Shown here: positions 52,141 through 60,504 of the stretch, one piece after another
Numbering within the stretch: the stretch's first letter is position 1
Layout: each line of letters starts with the position of its first letter
NCBI GenBank assembly: GCA_963699215.1
Contig: OY969422.1
Span: 2,441,407-2,505,406, forward strand
Source of the DNA: VRUE01 sp963699215
GTDB lineage: Bacteria; Actinomycetota; Thermoleophilia; Solirubrobacterales; 70-9
Reading direction: 5' to 3'
Length of the DNA: 64,000 bases
Notes under the pieces: generated by a model
The model's input: only the letters and a program-made list of their open reading frames with translations
Told to the model about the DNA's origin: nothing
Database searches by the model: none
Translations under genes and position numbers: made by a program

Positions 52141-53073
52141 TCAGGCGACGGCGCGCAGCCGGCTCTTCGCCCGCTGAGCGATCACCGCCGCCCATTCGGA
52201 GTCGTCGATGCGCACCGGCGCAGTCGTCGCGAGAAAGTCGGCGAGGACGTCGGCGAGCCCCTCGGGGTCTTCGAGGTGGGGGAAGTGAGCGGCGCGCGGC
52301 AGGGTCTCGAAGCGGCAGCGCGGGATCGCCTCGTGGGCGGCGATTCCGTGGTCGATCGGGATCGTGCGGTCGCGCTCGCCCCAGACGATCAGGGTCGCCA
52401 TGTCGCCAAGTAGGTAGAGGCGATCGGCGGCGCTGACGTGTTGGCCGTGGACGTCGATCACCGAGCGCAGCGTCTGCAGGAACGCCCGCCGCGAACCCGG
52501 ATCCTGCAGCGGCCGCAGCGCCCGCGCTACGGCCTCCAGGTAGACGCGCTTCGAGCTACCGCGGGCGCCGAGGCGCGCGGCGGCGGCATCGATCGCGTCG
52601 ACGAGCGGCCGCTGCGCCGCCAGGCGGAGCAGCGGCGAGGCGCCCGGCAGGGCGGCGCCGCGCAGCAGCGGGCTCACCTCGCGCCCGAGACCGCCGCTGG
52701 AGATCAGCACCAACCGCTCGGTGCGCTGGGGGAATTGGTAGAAGAACTGCATCGCCACGCCGCCGCCGAGCGAGTGGCCGACGATCGTCGCCCGCTCCAC
52801 CCCGATCGTCGTCAGCAGGTCGCGGATGCTCGCCGCGTGAGCGCCGAGCGAGTAGTCGCCCCGCGGCGTCGCCGCATCGCCGTGCCCGATCAGGTCGGGG
52901 GCGACGACCCGGTGGGAGCCGGCGAGCCTCTCCGCCACCTCGCGCCAGTGGCGCGAGGAGTTGATCATCCCGTGGATCAGGACGACGGTCGGCCCGCTGC
53001 CGGCGACGCGGTAGACGGCGCGGTGGCCGTGTAGATCGACCTCATGTGCCTCGAAGCAACCCGCTGCTTGCAC
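52141..53073 (-). CDS. Alpha/beta-hydrolase
   Basis: 310 residues. VVLIHGMINSSRHWREVAER is the oxyanion strand, the nucleophile serine is in VGHSLGGGVAMQ and the histidine in RAAHFPHLEDPEG. DLIGHGDA and VWGERDRTIPIDHG complete the fold. Substrate unknown. GTG start. Seven bases separate its end from the Nudix start. Confidence 0.87.
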   Translation of the reverse strand: MQAAGCFEAHEVDLHGHRAVYRVAGSGPTVVLIHGMINSSRHWREVAERLAGSHRVVAPDLIGHGDAATPRGDYSLGAHAASIRDLLTTIGVERATIVGHSLGGGVAMQFFYQFPQRTERLVLISSGGLGREVSPLLRGAALPGASPLLRLAAQRPLVDAIDAAAARLGARGSSKRVYLEAVARALRPLQDPGSRRAFLQTLRSVIDVHGQHVSAADRLYLLGDMATLIVWGERDRTIPIDHGIAAHEAIPRCRFETLPRAAHFPHLEDPEGLADVLADFLATTAPVRIDDSEWAAVIAQRAKSRLRAVA

Positions 53074-53107
53074 ACGAAGACCCTAGCGCCGCCGCACAAC
53101 GGCACGC

Positions 53108-54442
53108 TCAGGCGCCGCCCACGACGGCAAAGAGGTGCCACTGGTCCGGCGCACCCTTGAGCCGGTGGCTCCCTCTCTCCTCGAATTCGATGCCCGAGCC
53201 GACGACGAGCTCCCGCACGGTGCTGGAGACCAGCACCTCGCCCGGCTCCGCCAGCCCCCCGACCCGGGCGCCGATGTTGACCGCGATGCCGCCGACGTCG
53301 TCGCCGATCGTTTCGACCTCGCCGCTGTGGATGCCAGATCTGATCTCCACCCCGCTCCGGTTCAGGTCGTCGTGGATCGCGGTGGCACAGCGGATCGCCC
53401 TCGCCGGTCCGTCGAAGGTGGCGAGGAAGCCGTCGCCCGTCGTCTTCACATCATGCCCGCGGTGGACCGCTAGCTCGCGTCGCACGGCGGTGTCGTGGCG
53501 CTCGAGCAGGTCGCGCCAGTGCTGGTCTCCAAGCCGTGCGGCGGTCTCGGTGGAGCCGACGATGTCGGTGAAGAGGATCGTTGCCAGCGCCCGTTCGATC
53601 CCGTGTGCGCCACGGCTGCCGACGAGGAACTCCTCGACCTCGTCGAGCAGCGCGCCCTGGTCGCCGACCGTCGGCAGGTGGTCGACACCGCTCAGCTCGA
53701 CGTAGCGAGCGCCGGGGATGCGGTCGGCCAGGTATCGCGCCTGGCGGATCGGGATCAGGCGGTCGTCGCGCCGGTGCATGACCAGCGTCGGGACCCCGAT
53801 CGCCGGGAGGACAGCGCGGACGTCGATCTCGCGGTAGAGGTTCATCAGGTCGATCGCCCCGGACGGGCTCGTCCCCTGGCGCAGCAGTCGCGACCACCAG
53901 CGCTCGAACTCCGGGCTGCCCTCCTCGCTGGGCGCCCAGAGATCGACGCCGACCGCGCCGCCCCACTGCTCGCGCACCAGCTCTGCCCAACGGTCGAACC
54001 GCTCCTCGCGAACCCCCTCGGGGAAGTCGGGCGCCTTGACCATGCGGGCGAAGGTCCCGTAGAGGGCGAGGGAGGAGACGCGGTCGGGATGGGTGGCGGC
54101 GAACAGCGCCGACATCGGGCCTCCCTCCGAGATCCCGAAGATCGCCGCCCGCTCGCTGCCGACGGCGTCCATCACCGCGCCAAGGTCGTCCATCGACTCC
54201 TCCAGCGTGGGCGGACGACCGAGCCTGTCCGAGAGCCCCTGGCCGCGCTTGTCGAAGACGATCAGGCGCGAGAACGAAGCGAGCCGCCGCAAGAAACGGG
54301 CAATCGCCGGCTCCTCCCAGACCAGCTCGACATGGGAGACGAACCCGGGCACAAAGACGAGATCGAGCGGCCCCTCGCCATGCACCTGGAAGGCGATGCT
54401 GGCGCCATCCGGCGACTGCGCATATCGCGTCAGAGGTTCCAT
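53108..54442 (-). CDS. Alpha/beta-hydrolase fused to class III adenylate/guanylate cyclase
   Basis: 444 residues. The N-terminal hydrolase (about 1-275) has VFVPGFVSHVELVWEEPAI, FGISEGGPMSALFAATHPDR with the serine, and VDHLPTVGDQGAL. The C-terminal cyclase (about 285-440) has the metal aspartates in LFTDIVGST and TTGDGFLATFDG, plus a substrate-binding region in VGGIAVNIGARVGG. Such fusions make cAMP or cGMP under control of the hydrolase domain. Single gene with ATG and intact frame. Confidence 0.9.
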   Translation of the reverse strand: MEPLTRYAQSPDGASIAFQVHGEGPLDLVFVPGFVSHVELVWEEPAIARFLRRLASFSRLIVFDKRGQGLSDRLGRPPTLEESMDDLGAVMDAVGSERAAIFGISEGGPMSALFAATHPDRVSSLALYGTFARMVKAPDFPEGVREERFDRWAELVREQWGGAVGVDLWAPSEEGSPEFERWWSRLLRQGTSPSGAIDLMNLYREIDVRAVLPAIGVPTLVMHRRDDRLIPIRQARYLADRIPGARYVELSGVDHLPTVGDQGALLDEVEEFLVGSRGAHGIERALATILFTDIVGSTETAARLGDQHWRDLLERHDTAVRRELAVHRGHDVKTTGDGFLATFDGPARAIRCATAIHDDLNRSGVEIRSGIHSGEVETIGDDVGGIAVNIGARVGGLAEPGEVLVSSTVRELVVGSGIEFEERGSHRLKGAPDQWHLFAVVGGA

Positions 54443-54502
54443 CCGCCTCCTCGCGACTGTAGCGCCGAGGCCGAGTGGCCCAGCCGATATCGCTCTGGCT
54501 AA

Positions 54503-54576
54503 TCGGGGAGACAGGATTTGAACCTGCGACCGCTCGGCCCCCAGCCGAGTGCGCTACCAGACTGCGCCACTCCCCG
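54503..54576 (-). tRNA. tRNA-Pro (anticodon GGG)
   Basis: 74 bases; acceptor CGGGGAG/CTCCCCG, anticodon stem CTCGG/CCGAG with loop CTGGGGG and T loop TTCAAAT. Confidence 0.92.
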
Positions 54577-54653
54577 TGGCTGTTCCTCATTCTGACGGAT
54601 TCGGGCAAACTGTCGAGGCGCCGCGGGTCGCACGCGGGAGGCGACTCGCGCAC

Positions 54654-54724
54654 GCGGCGGTAGCTCAACGGTAGAGCCTCAGCCTTCCAAGCTGATGACG
54701 CGGGTTCGATTCCCGTCCGCCGCT
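54654..54724 (+). tRNA. tRNA-Gly (anticodon TCC)
   Basis: 71 bases; acceptor GCGGCGG/CCGCCGC, anticodon loop CTTCCAA between CAGC and GCTG-type stems, T loop TTCGATT. Confidence 0.93.
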
Positions 54725-54762
54725 TCAGATCGGTATCGGCGCTGCCGATACCGCCCCCGCCG

Positions 54763-55983
54763 ATGCGTATCGGAGCCCGAGATCTCCTGCTGCTCGCCTG
54801 CCTGGCCGCGGCGACGACCCTCTCCGGCGCGGCGGGCTGCGGCGACTCGGCCGACGGCGAGCGCCGGGGCGAGGCGAGCGCCGCGCCGCTGGTCGACTGG
54901 CCGCTGTTCGGGCGGGTCCCGGAGCGCACCCACTACCTGCCCGACGAAGGACCCAACCTCGACCCGCCGCTGCGCGAAGCGTGGTCGATCGACACCCACG
55001 CGCTGATCGAGTTCCCGCCGGCGGTCGCCGGCGGCGTCGCCTACGTCGCCAACAAGTACGGCAACGCGCGCGCGGTGCGGCTGCGCGACCGCAAGGTCCT
55101 CTGGGAACGGGTGACCGACCGCCGCCTCTCCGGCCCGCCGACCTTCGTCACGGCGCCGGTCTATCACCGCGGCCGCGTCTACCTCGCCTTCCTCGACGGA
55201 GACCTGGTCGCTGTCGATGCCGCGAGCGGCAAGACCGCCTGGAAGCGCGATCTCCACGCCCACCTCGAATCCTCGCCGCTGGCGGTCGGCGGCAGTCTCT
55301 ACCTCGGCGACGACGAGACGAACCTGGTCGCCATCCGCGCCGCCGACGGCGAGGTCCGCTGGCAGTTCAACTCGCCGGGGGCGATCAAAGCCAGCCCCAG
55401 CTATCACGACGGCCGGGTCTGCGTCGCCGACTACGAGGCGTCGATGTACTGCGTCGACGCGGGCACCGGTCAGGTGCTGTGGCGAACCAACACGACCGAG
55501 GTGGCACCCTTCGGCGACGGGGGCTTCTACTCCTCGCCGGCGATCGCCTTCGGCCGCATCTACGCGGCCCGCGACGACGGCACCGTCTACGCCTTCGACG
55601 AAAAGACCGGCACGGTCGAGTGGTCCTTCCCGACCCACGACTTCATCTACGGCTCGCCCGCCGTCGCCCGTGTCCCCGGCACCCCGCCCAGCGTCTACAT
55701 CGGCGGCTACGACGAGCGCTTCTACGCGCTCGACGCGCGCACCGGCAAGCGGCGCTGGCGCTTCGACGTCGGCGGGCCGGTTCCCGGCACGGCGGTCGTC
55801 GTCGGCCACACCGTCTACACCTCGAGCTTCAAGACCCGCGAGACGATCGGGATCGACGTTCGCACCCACCGCAAGACCTTCTCCCTGCGGGAGGCCGGCT
55901 ACACGCCGATCATCTCCGACGGCCGCCGCCTCTACGCAGTTGGGTACTTCGAGCTGATCGGGCTGCGGCCGGCTCGGCGCTAG
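54763..55983 (+). CDS. BamB-like/PQQ-type beta-propeller lipoprotein
   Basis: 406 residues with a lipobox (GAAGC). About seven blades: VDAASGKTAWKRDLH, RAADGEVRWQFNSPG, DAGTGQVLWRTNT, DEKTGTVEWSFPT and DARTGKRRWRFDVG. Paralogous in design to the lipoprotein at 39329-40873 but shorter. No PQQ-binding residues can be confirmed, so a structural role is as likely as an enzymatic one. Confidence 0.84.
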   Translation: MRIGARDLLLLACLAAATTLSGAAGCGDSADGERRGEASAAPLVDWPLFGRVPERTHYLPDEGPNLDPPLREAWSIDTHALIEFPPAVAGGVAYVANKYGNARAVRLRDRKVLWERVTDRRLSGPPTFVTAPVYHRGRVYLAFLDGDLVAVDAASGKTAWKRDLHAHLESSPLAVGGSLYLGDDETNLVAIRAADGEVRWQFNSPGAIKASPSYHDGRVCVADYEASMYCVDAGTGQVLWRTNTTEVAPFGDGGFYSSPAIAFGRIYAARDDGTVYAFDEKTGTVEWSFPTHDFIYGSPAVARVPGTPPSVYIGGYDERFYALDARTGKRRWRFDVGGPVPGTAVVVGHTVYTSSFKTRETIGIDVRTHRKTFSLREAGYTPIISDGRRLYAVGYFELIGLRPARR

Positions 55984-56031
55984 CGCAAGCCCGCCTCACA
56001 TTCGTCCGCGCCAGCGCGTTGTATGCGTTGT

Positions 56032-56910
56032 ATGGGAAACGTGGAGCGAGAGGACGTCAGCTTCGAGGCCGACGGCGAGACCTGCGCCGCATGGCACTAT
56101 CCCGCCGCCGAGAGCGAGGCTGTCGGCCCGATCCTCGTCATGGCCCACGGTCTCTCCGGCACTCGCCGCGACAGGCTCGGCCCCTTCGCCGAGTGCTTCG
56201 CCGCAGCCGGCGTCGCCGCGCTCCTCTTCGACCATCGCGGCTTCGGCGACAGCGGCGGCGAGGCCGACCTCTTCCACCCTCGGCGCCAGCTCGACGACTG
56301 GCGCGCCGCGATCTCCTTCGCCCGCTCGCTGCCAGGAGTCGATCCCGGTCGAGTCGCCACCTTCGGCTCCTCGATGGGCGGTGGCAACGCGCTCGCCGCC
56401 GCCGCGGACGACCGCCGGATCGCCGCGGCGATCAGCCAGGTGCCCTTCATCGACATCATGCGCCAGGCCCACCGCGCCCCGCCGGCGACGATGGCCCGCT
56501 CGCTGCTTGCGGCAGCCCGCGGCGGCCACCTGCCCGCGGTCGGTCAACCCGGCCAAGCGGCGTTCATCAACGCGCCCGGCGGCGAGACCGGCTGGCGCCG
56601 CGTCGTCGCGACCGGCGAGGACTCGCGCTGGCGCAACCGGGTCTCTGCCCGCTGGCTCCTCGGCCGCCCCTACCGTCCGGCGCGCCACGCACCGCGCCTG
56701 CACTGCCCGTGGCTGGTCTGCGTCGGCGAGGCGGATCGGGTCGCCAAGCCCGGTCCGGCGATCGCCGCCGCGCGCCGCGCGCCGCTCGGGGAGCTGCGCA
56801 AATACCCCGGAGTCGACCACTTCGACATCTACGACGGCCCAGAGCACGAGGCCGTCGTCGCTGACGAGATCGAGTTCCTGCAGCGACACCTCTTGGAGCA
56901 GCCGGCCTGA
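56032..56910 (+). CDS. Alpha/beta-hydrolase (dienelactone-hydrolase-like)
   Basis: 292 residues. LVMAHGLSGTRRDRLGPFAE and LFDHRGFGDSGGE open the fold; the nucleophile is in TFGSSMGGGNALAAAA; an acid appears in VGEADRVAKPG and the histidine in PGVDHFDIYDG. The second ATG of two is used. Substrate unknown. Confidence 0.84.
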   Translation: MGNVEREDVSFEADGETCAAWHYPAAESEAVGPILVMAHGLSGTRRDRLGPFAECFAAAGVAALLFDHRGFGDSGGEADLFHPRRQLDDWRAAISFARSLPGVDPGRVATFGSSMGGGNALAAAADDRRIAAAISQVPFIDIMRQAHRAPPATMARSLLAAARGGHLPAVGQPGQAAFINAPGGETGWRRVVATGEDSRWRNRVSARWLLGRPYRPARHAPRLHCPWLVCVGEADRVAKPGPAIAAARRAPLGELRKYPGVDHFDIYDGPEHEAVVADEIEFLQRHLLEQPA

Positions 56911-56911
56911 T

Positions 56912-56947
56912 GGAGCTTTGTACCCCCTATGGGGTCCACAAAGCTCC
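56912..56947. terminator. Bidirectional terminator
   Basis: Outer arms GGAGCTTTGT (56912-56921) and ACAAAGCTCC (56938-56947), inner arms ACCCC and GGGGT around CTAT. It separates two convergent genes and touches both stops. Confidence 0.75.
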
Positions 56948-58536
56948 TACCAGGCGTCGACGAAGCGGTGGCTGCGCTCCGGCTCCACTGCGGACGCAGC
57001 GGCCCCCAGGGTCGAGGCGATCAGCCCACGCGTCTCAGCCGGGTCGATGACGTCGTCGAGCTCGAACAGCGTCGCGGCGTTGAGCGCCTTGGCGTTGCGC
57101 TCCGCTTGGGCGGTCAGGTCGCGGACGCGCTGCTCGCGCTCCCCCTCGTCGTCGATCGCCTCCAGCTCCTTGCGCAGCGCCAGCCTCACCGCCCCCTCCA
57201 GGCCCATCGGCCCGAGATGCGCCGTCGGCCAGGCGATCGTCAGCAGCGGCTCGTGCAGGCTGCCACCCGTCATCGCCTGCGCGCCGAGGCCATAGCCGCG
57301 GCGCAGGATCACGGCGACCAGCGGCACCCGCAGAGCGGCACCGCCGAGCAGCAGCCGCGATGCGTGCCGCACCAGGCCGGTCGCCTCGGCCTCGGGGCCG
57401 ACCATCATCCCCGGCGTGTCGACCAGCGAGACGATCGGCAGCCCGAACGCATCGCAGAGCTGCATGAAGCGCGCCGCCTTGTCGGCGGCGTCGCTGGTGA
57501 TCGCGCCGGCCATGTGACGGGTGTCGTTGGCGACGATGCCGAGCGGGCGGCCCTCGATCCGCGCCAGCGCCGTGACCATCTCCGGCGCGAAGCTCTCGCG
57601 CAGGAAGGTGACCGAGCCGGTGTCGGCCAGCGTCTCGATCACCGGCCCGACCGGGTAGGCGCGCCGCTCGCGCTCGGGCACCATCTCGCGCAGCAGCGCC
57701 TGGTCGGGCTCGGGGCCGGGCGGGGTCGCGCCCTGGAAGTAGGCGAGCAGGCGCTTCGCGGCGGCGGTGGCGGCCTGCTCGTCGGCGACCGCGAGGTCGA
57801 CCACCCCGTTGCGCTCCTGCATCGCGAGCGGGCCGACGTCGTCCGGGTCGACCTTGCCCAGCCCGCCGCCCTCGATCATCGCCGGACCGCCCATCCCGAG
57901 CGAGACGTTCGCGGTGGCGACGATCAGATCGGAGCAGCCGGCGAGCACCGCGTTGCCGGCAAAGCAGCGCCCGGCGACGACCGCGATTCGCGGCACCGAC
58001 CCCGAGAGGCGTGCCCAGAGCGCGAAGGCGCGCGTGTCGAGGGCCGAGACGACGGGGTAGTCGGTGTCGCCCGGCCGGCCGCCGCCGCCCTCGGCGAAGA
58101 GCACCGTCGGCAGCCGCATCCGCTCGATCAGCTCGAAGAGGCGGTCCTTCTTGCGGTGGCCCAGGGCTCCCTGCGTCCCGGCGAGAACCGTGTAGTCGTA
58201 GGAGATGACGGCGCAGGCGCTGGCCTCGCCGAAGAGATCGGCGTTGATCCGCGCCGTGCCACCAACCAGCCCGTCGGCCGGGGTCCGCTCGATCAGCTCG
58301 GCAAGCTCGCGCCGCCCGCGCTGCGCGGCAATCGCGAAGCGGCCGTACTCGACGAAGGAGCCGGGATCGACGAGGTCGTCGATGTTCTCTCGTGCCGTCC
58401 GCCCACCAGCATCGTGGCGCCGCCGTACGGCCTCCGGCCGAGCCTCGTCACGGGTGAGCGCCTCGCGCCGCCGCAGCTCGGCGAGATCGTCCCGCTCCTC
58501 CTCCCCGCTGCGCTCTTCCGCCGGCACCCGCGGCAT
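56947..58536 (-). CDS. Acyl-CoA carboxylase carboxyltransferase subunit (MmdA/AccD-like)
   Basis: 529 residues. Crotonase-type carboxyltransferase with GRFAIAAQRG, VLFAEGGGGRPGDTDY, SLGMGGPAMIEGGGLGKV and VDTPGMMVGPEAEATGLVRH. It moves the carboxyl from biotin to an acyl-CoA. A biotin carboxylase partner is not in the window. Paralogous to the gene at the window's right end. The substrate (acetyl-, propionyl- or another acyl-CoA) cannot be told from sequence. Confidence 0.88.
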   Translation of the reverse strand: MPRVPAEERSGEEERDDLAELRRREALTRDEARPEAVRRRHDAGGRTARENIDDLVDPGSFVEYGRFAIAAQRGRRELAELIERTPADGLVGGTARINADLFGEASACAVISYDYTVLAGTQGALGHRKKDRLFELIERMRLPTVLFAEGGGGRPGDTDYPVVSALDTRAFALWARLSGSVPRIAVVAGRCFAGNAVLAGCSDLIVATANVSLGMGGPAMIEGGGLGKVDPDDVGPLAMQERNGVVDLAVADEQAATAAAKRLLAYFQGATPPGPEPDQALLREMVPERERRAYPVGPVIETLADTGSVTFLRESFAPEMVTALARIEGRPLGIVANDTRHMAGAITSDAADKAARFMQLCDAFGLPIVSLVDTPGMMVGPEAEATGLVRHASRLLLGGAALRVPLVAVILRRGYGLGAQAMTGGSLHEPLLTIAWPTAHLGPMGLEGAVRLALRKELEAIDDEGEREQRVRDLTAQAERNAKALNAATLFELDDVIDPAETRGLIASTLGAAASAVEPERSHRFVDAW

Positions 58537-58584
58537 GTTCCCAGACCGTCGGCACGCCCCCGGCCAAATGCCGACAGGGCTAAG

Positions 58585-58658
58585 CGGGGCAGCCAGGACT
58601 CGAACCTGGAATCGCCGGTTTTGGAGACCGGTGCCTTAGCCAGTTGGGCCACTGCCCC
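58585..58658 (-). tRNA. tRNA-Trp (anticodon CCA)
   Basis: 74 bases; acceptor GGGGCAG/CTGCCCC, anticodon stem CCGGT/ACCGG with loop CTCCAAA, G discriminator as usual for Trp. Confidence 0.9.
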
Positions 58659-58724
58659 GAGGTGAGCAATGCTAGCCGGGCGATGCGCCGCCTTGCGACG
58701 CCCGTCCCGTCCCTGCAACTTCGA

Positions 58725-58809
58725 TGCGGGCGGAGGGACTTGAACCCCCACGGGCCGAAGCCCACCAGGACCTAAACCTGGCGCGTATACCAAATTCCGC
58801 CACGCCCGC
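58725..58809 (-). tRNA. tRNA-Leu (anticodon TAG)
   Basis: 85 bases with a long variable arm; acceptor GCGGGCG/CGCCCGC, anticodon loop TTTAGGT between CCAGG and CCTGG. Confidence 0.93.
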
Positions 58810-58866
58810 TTGTGCGCCATCGGCGCTTAACGAGCGGCCAATGCCGCTTCGTCGCTCATAGATTCT

Positions 58867-59409
58867 ATGATCGATGCCGTGGCGGTAGGAGAGGTAACGC
58901 CGGGCTACGAGCTCTGGCACCCAAATCGGGAGAAGGCCGACGTGATCACGACCAAGTTCGTGGTCGCTTTCCTGATGCTGGCTACGGCCGCAATCGCAGC
59001 CGTGGTGACGATCGGGGGCTTCTCCCTGCTCAGCGGCGGCGGCGGCATGGGCATCGTCTGCCTGATCTTCGCGCTGCTCTACGCGTTCTTCGCCTTCCTC
59101 GTCTCGCGCTGGAGCCGCGGCATCCTCCCGGTCGCCGCCTCGCTCTCGATGATCCTGGCGATCTTCTGCGCGGTCGGCGCCAACAGCTGGTTCGCCCGCG
59201 ACAAGGCCGGCTTCGACGAGGCGCTGCTGCCGGTCTCCCTGATCGGCCTGCTGGTCGTGATCCTCGCCCTCCTCCAGCTGGTCCTGATCGCCGCCTGCTT
59301 CTACGGCTTCAGCCAGGACTGGCACGTCGAGGAGGAGCGCCCGATCGGCTCCGGCGAGGACTACGGCGCCGCCGCCCCGCCGGACCCGGACGCACCGCAG
59401 CCGGCCTGA
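58867..59409 (+). CDS. Membrane protein of unknown function
   Basis: 180 residues with four hydrophobic segments, such as FVVAFLMLATAAIAAVVTIG, GIVCLIFALLYAFFAFLV, ILPVAASLSMILAIFCAVG and LIGLLVVILALLQLVLIAAC. The C-terminus is Pro/Asp-rich. No family recognised. Confidence 0.7.
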   Translation: MIDAVAVGEVTPGYELWHPNREKADVITTKFVVAFLMLATAAIAAVVTIGGFSLLSGGGGMGIVCLIFALLYAFFAFLVSRWSRGILPVAASLSMILAIFCAVGANSWFARDKAGFDEALLPVSLIGLLVVILALLQLVLIAACFYGFSQDWHVEEERPIGSGEDYGAAAPPDPDAPQPA

Positions 59410-59461
59410 GCTCGGCTGCGCCGTGGCGAGCGCCGGACCAAGCGGGGCAAGGACACAGGGA

Positions 59462-59486
59462 GGCCGAATAGCAGCGCTATTTGGCC
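59462..59486 (+). terminator. Hairpin downstream of the membrane protein gene
   Basis: GGCCGAATAG (59462-59471) pairs with CTATTTGGCC (59477-59486) with one mismatch; outer arms CGGACCA (59434-59440) and TGGTCCG (59509-59515) enclose it. Confidence 0.55.
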
Positions 59487-59527
59487 GACCGAGGACGCCG
59501 AACCGCGCTGGTCCGCCGCCGCCACGA

Positions 59528-59611
59528 TGCCGGAGGTGGGACTCGAACCCACAAGCCCGTAAGGGCAATCGATTTTGAGTCGATCGCGTATGCCAATTCC
59601 GCCACTCCGGC
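59528..59611 (-). tRNA. tRNA-Leu (anticodon CAA)
   Basis: 84 bases with a long variable arm; acceptor GCCGGAG/CTCCGGC, anticodon stem ATCGA/TCGAT with loop CTCAAAA. Confidence 0.93.
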
Positions 59612-59658
59612 GCCGGGCGAACGATAGACCGCTCGTCGCACATAGACTCCGCCGCGGG

Positions 59659-60504
59659 ATGAGGGTGCACCACCTCAACTGCGGGTCGTTCTGCCCTCAC
59701 GGGGCGCGCCTGATCAACGGCGAGGGCGGCCTGCTCGCGCGGGGTCACATCGTCTGCCACTGCCTGGCGATCGAGACCGGCGACGGGCTCGTCCTCGTCG
59801 ACACCGGCTTCGGCATGGAGGATGCGCGCAACCCGCGCCAGCTCGGCGCCATGTTCGGCGCGATGATGAACCCGCGGCCCAAGGCCGAGACGACTGCGCT
59901 GAAACAGCTCGAGGCGCTCGACTTCGCCGCCAGCGACGTAAGCCACATCGTCACCACCCACCTCGACCTCGACCACGCCGGCGGCCTGCCCGACTTCCCC
60001 CAGGCCGAGGTCCACGTGCTCTCGGCCGAGCTCGACGCGGCCCTGCGACCGGCCCTCAGCGACAAACTGCGCTACATCGGCGGCGCCCACTGGAAGCACG
60101 AGCCGCGCTGGGTCCGGCACGAGGGTGGCGGCGACGATTGGTTCGGCTTCGAGGGCATCCGCATCCTCCCGGGCCTCGACGCCGAGGTGCTGCTGATCCC
60201 GCTGCTCGGCCACTCGCTCGGCCACACCGGCGTGGCGCTGCGCAACGGCGACGGCTGGCTGCTGCACTGCGGCGACGCCTACTTCAACCATGGCGAGGTG
60301 CAGACGCCGCCGAGCTGCCCGCCGGTGCTGCGCTTCTTCCAGAACCTGACCGCCAGCGACAACAAGGCCCGCAAGGCAAATCAGGAGCGCCTGCGCGAGC
60401 TGGCCGCGCGCCACGGCGACGAGGTCACCCTGCTCTGCGCCCACGACCCGCACGAGCTGGAGCGCGAACAGGCGAAGACGGGCACCGCGGCCGCGGCCGG
60501 GTGA
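59659..60504 (+). CDS. Metallo-beta-lactamase-fold hydrolase
   Basis: 281 residues. The zinc motif is VTTHLDLDHAGG, followed by further ligands in GHSLGHTG and the CGDAYF aspartate. The layout resembles lactonase-type MBL proteins of the AiiA group. The stop overlaps the start of the acetoacetyl-CoA synthetase gene (GTGA), so the two may work together, for example by hydrolysing a lactone or thioester in short-chain acid metabolism; that link is inferred. Confidence 0.87.
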   Translation: MRVHHLNCGSFCPHGARLINGEGGLLARGHIVCHCLAIETGDGLVLVDTGFGMEDARNPRQLGAMFGAMMNPRPKAETTALKQLEALDFAASDVSHIVTTHLDLDHAGGLPDFPQAEVHVLSAELDAALRPALSDKLRYIGGAHWKHEPRWVRHEGGGDDWFGFEGIRILPGLDAEVLLIPLLGHSLGHTGVALRNGDGWLLHCGDAYFNHGEVQTPPSCPPVLRFFQNLTASDNKARKANQERLRELAARHGDEVTLLCAHDPHELEREQAKTGTAAAAG

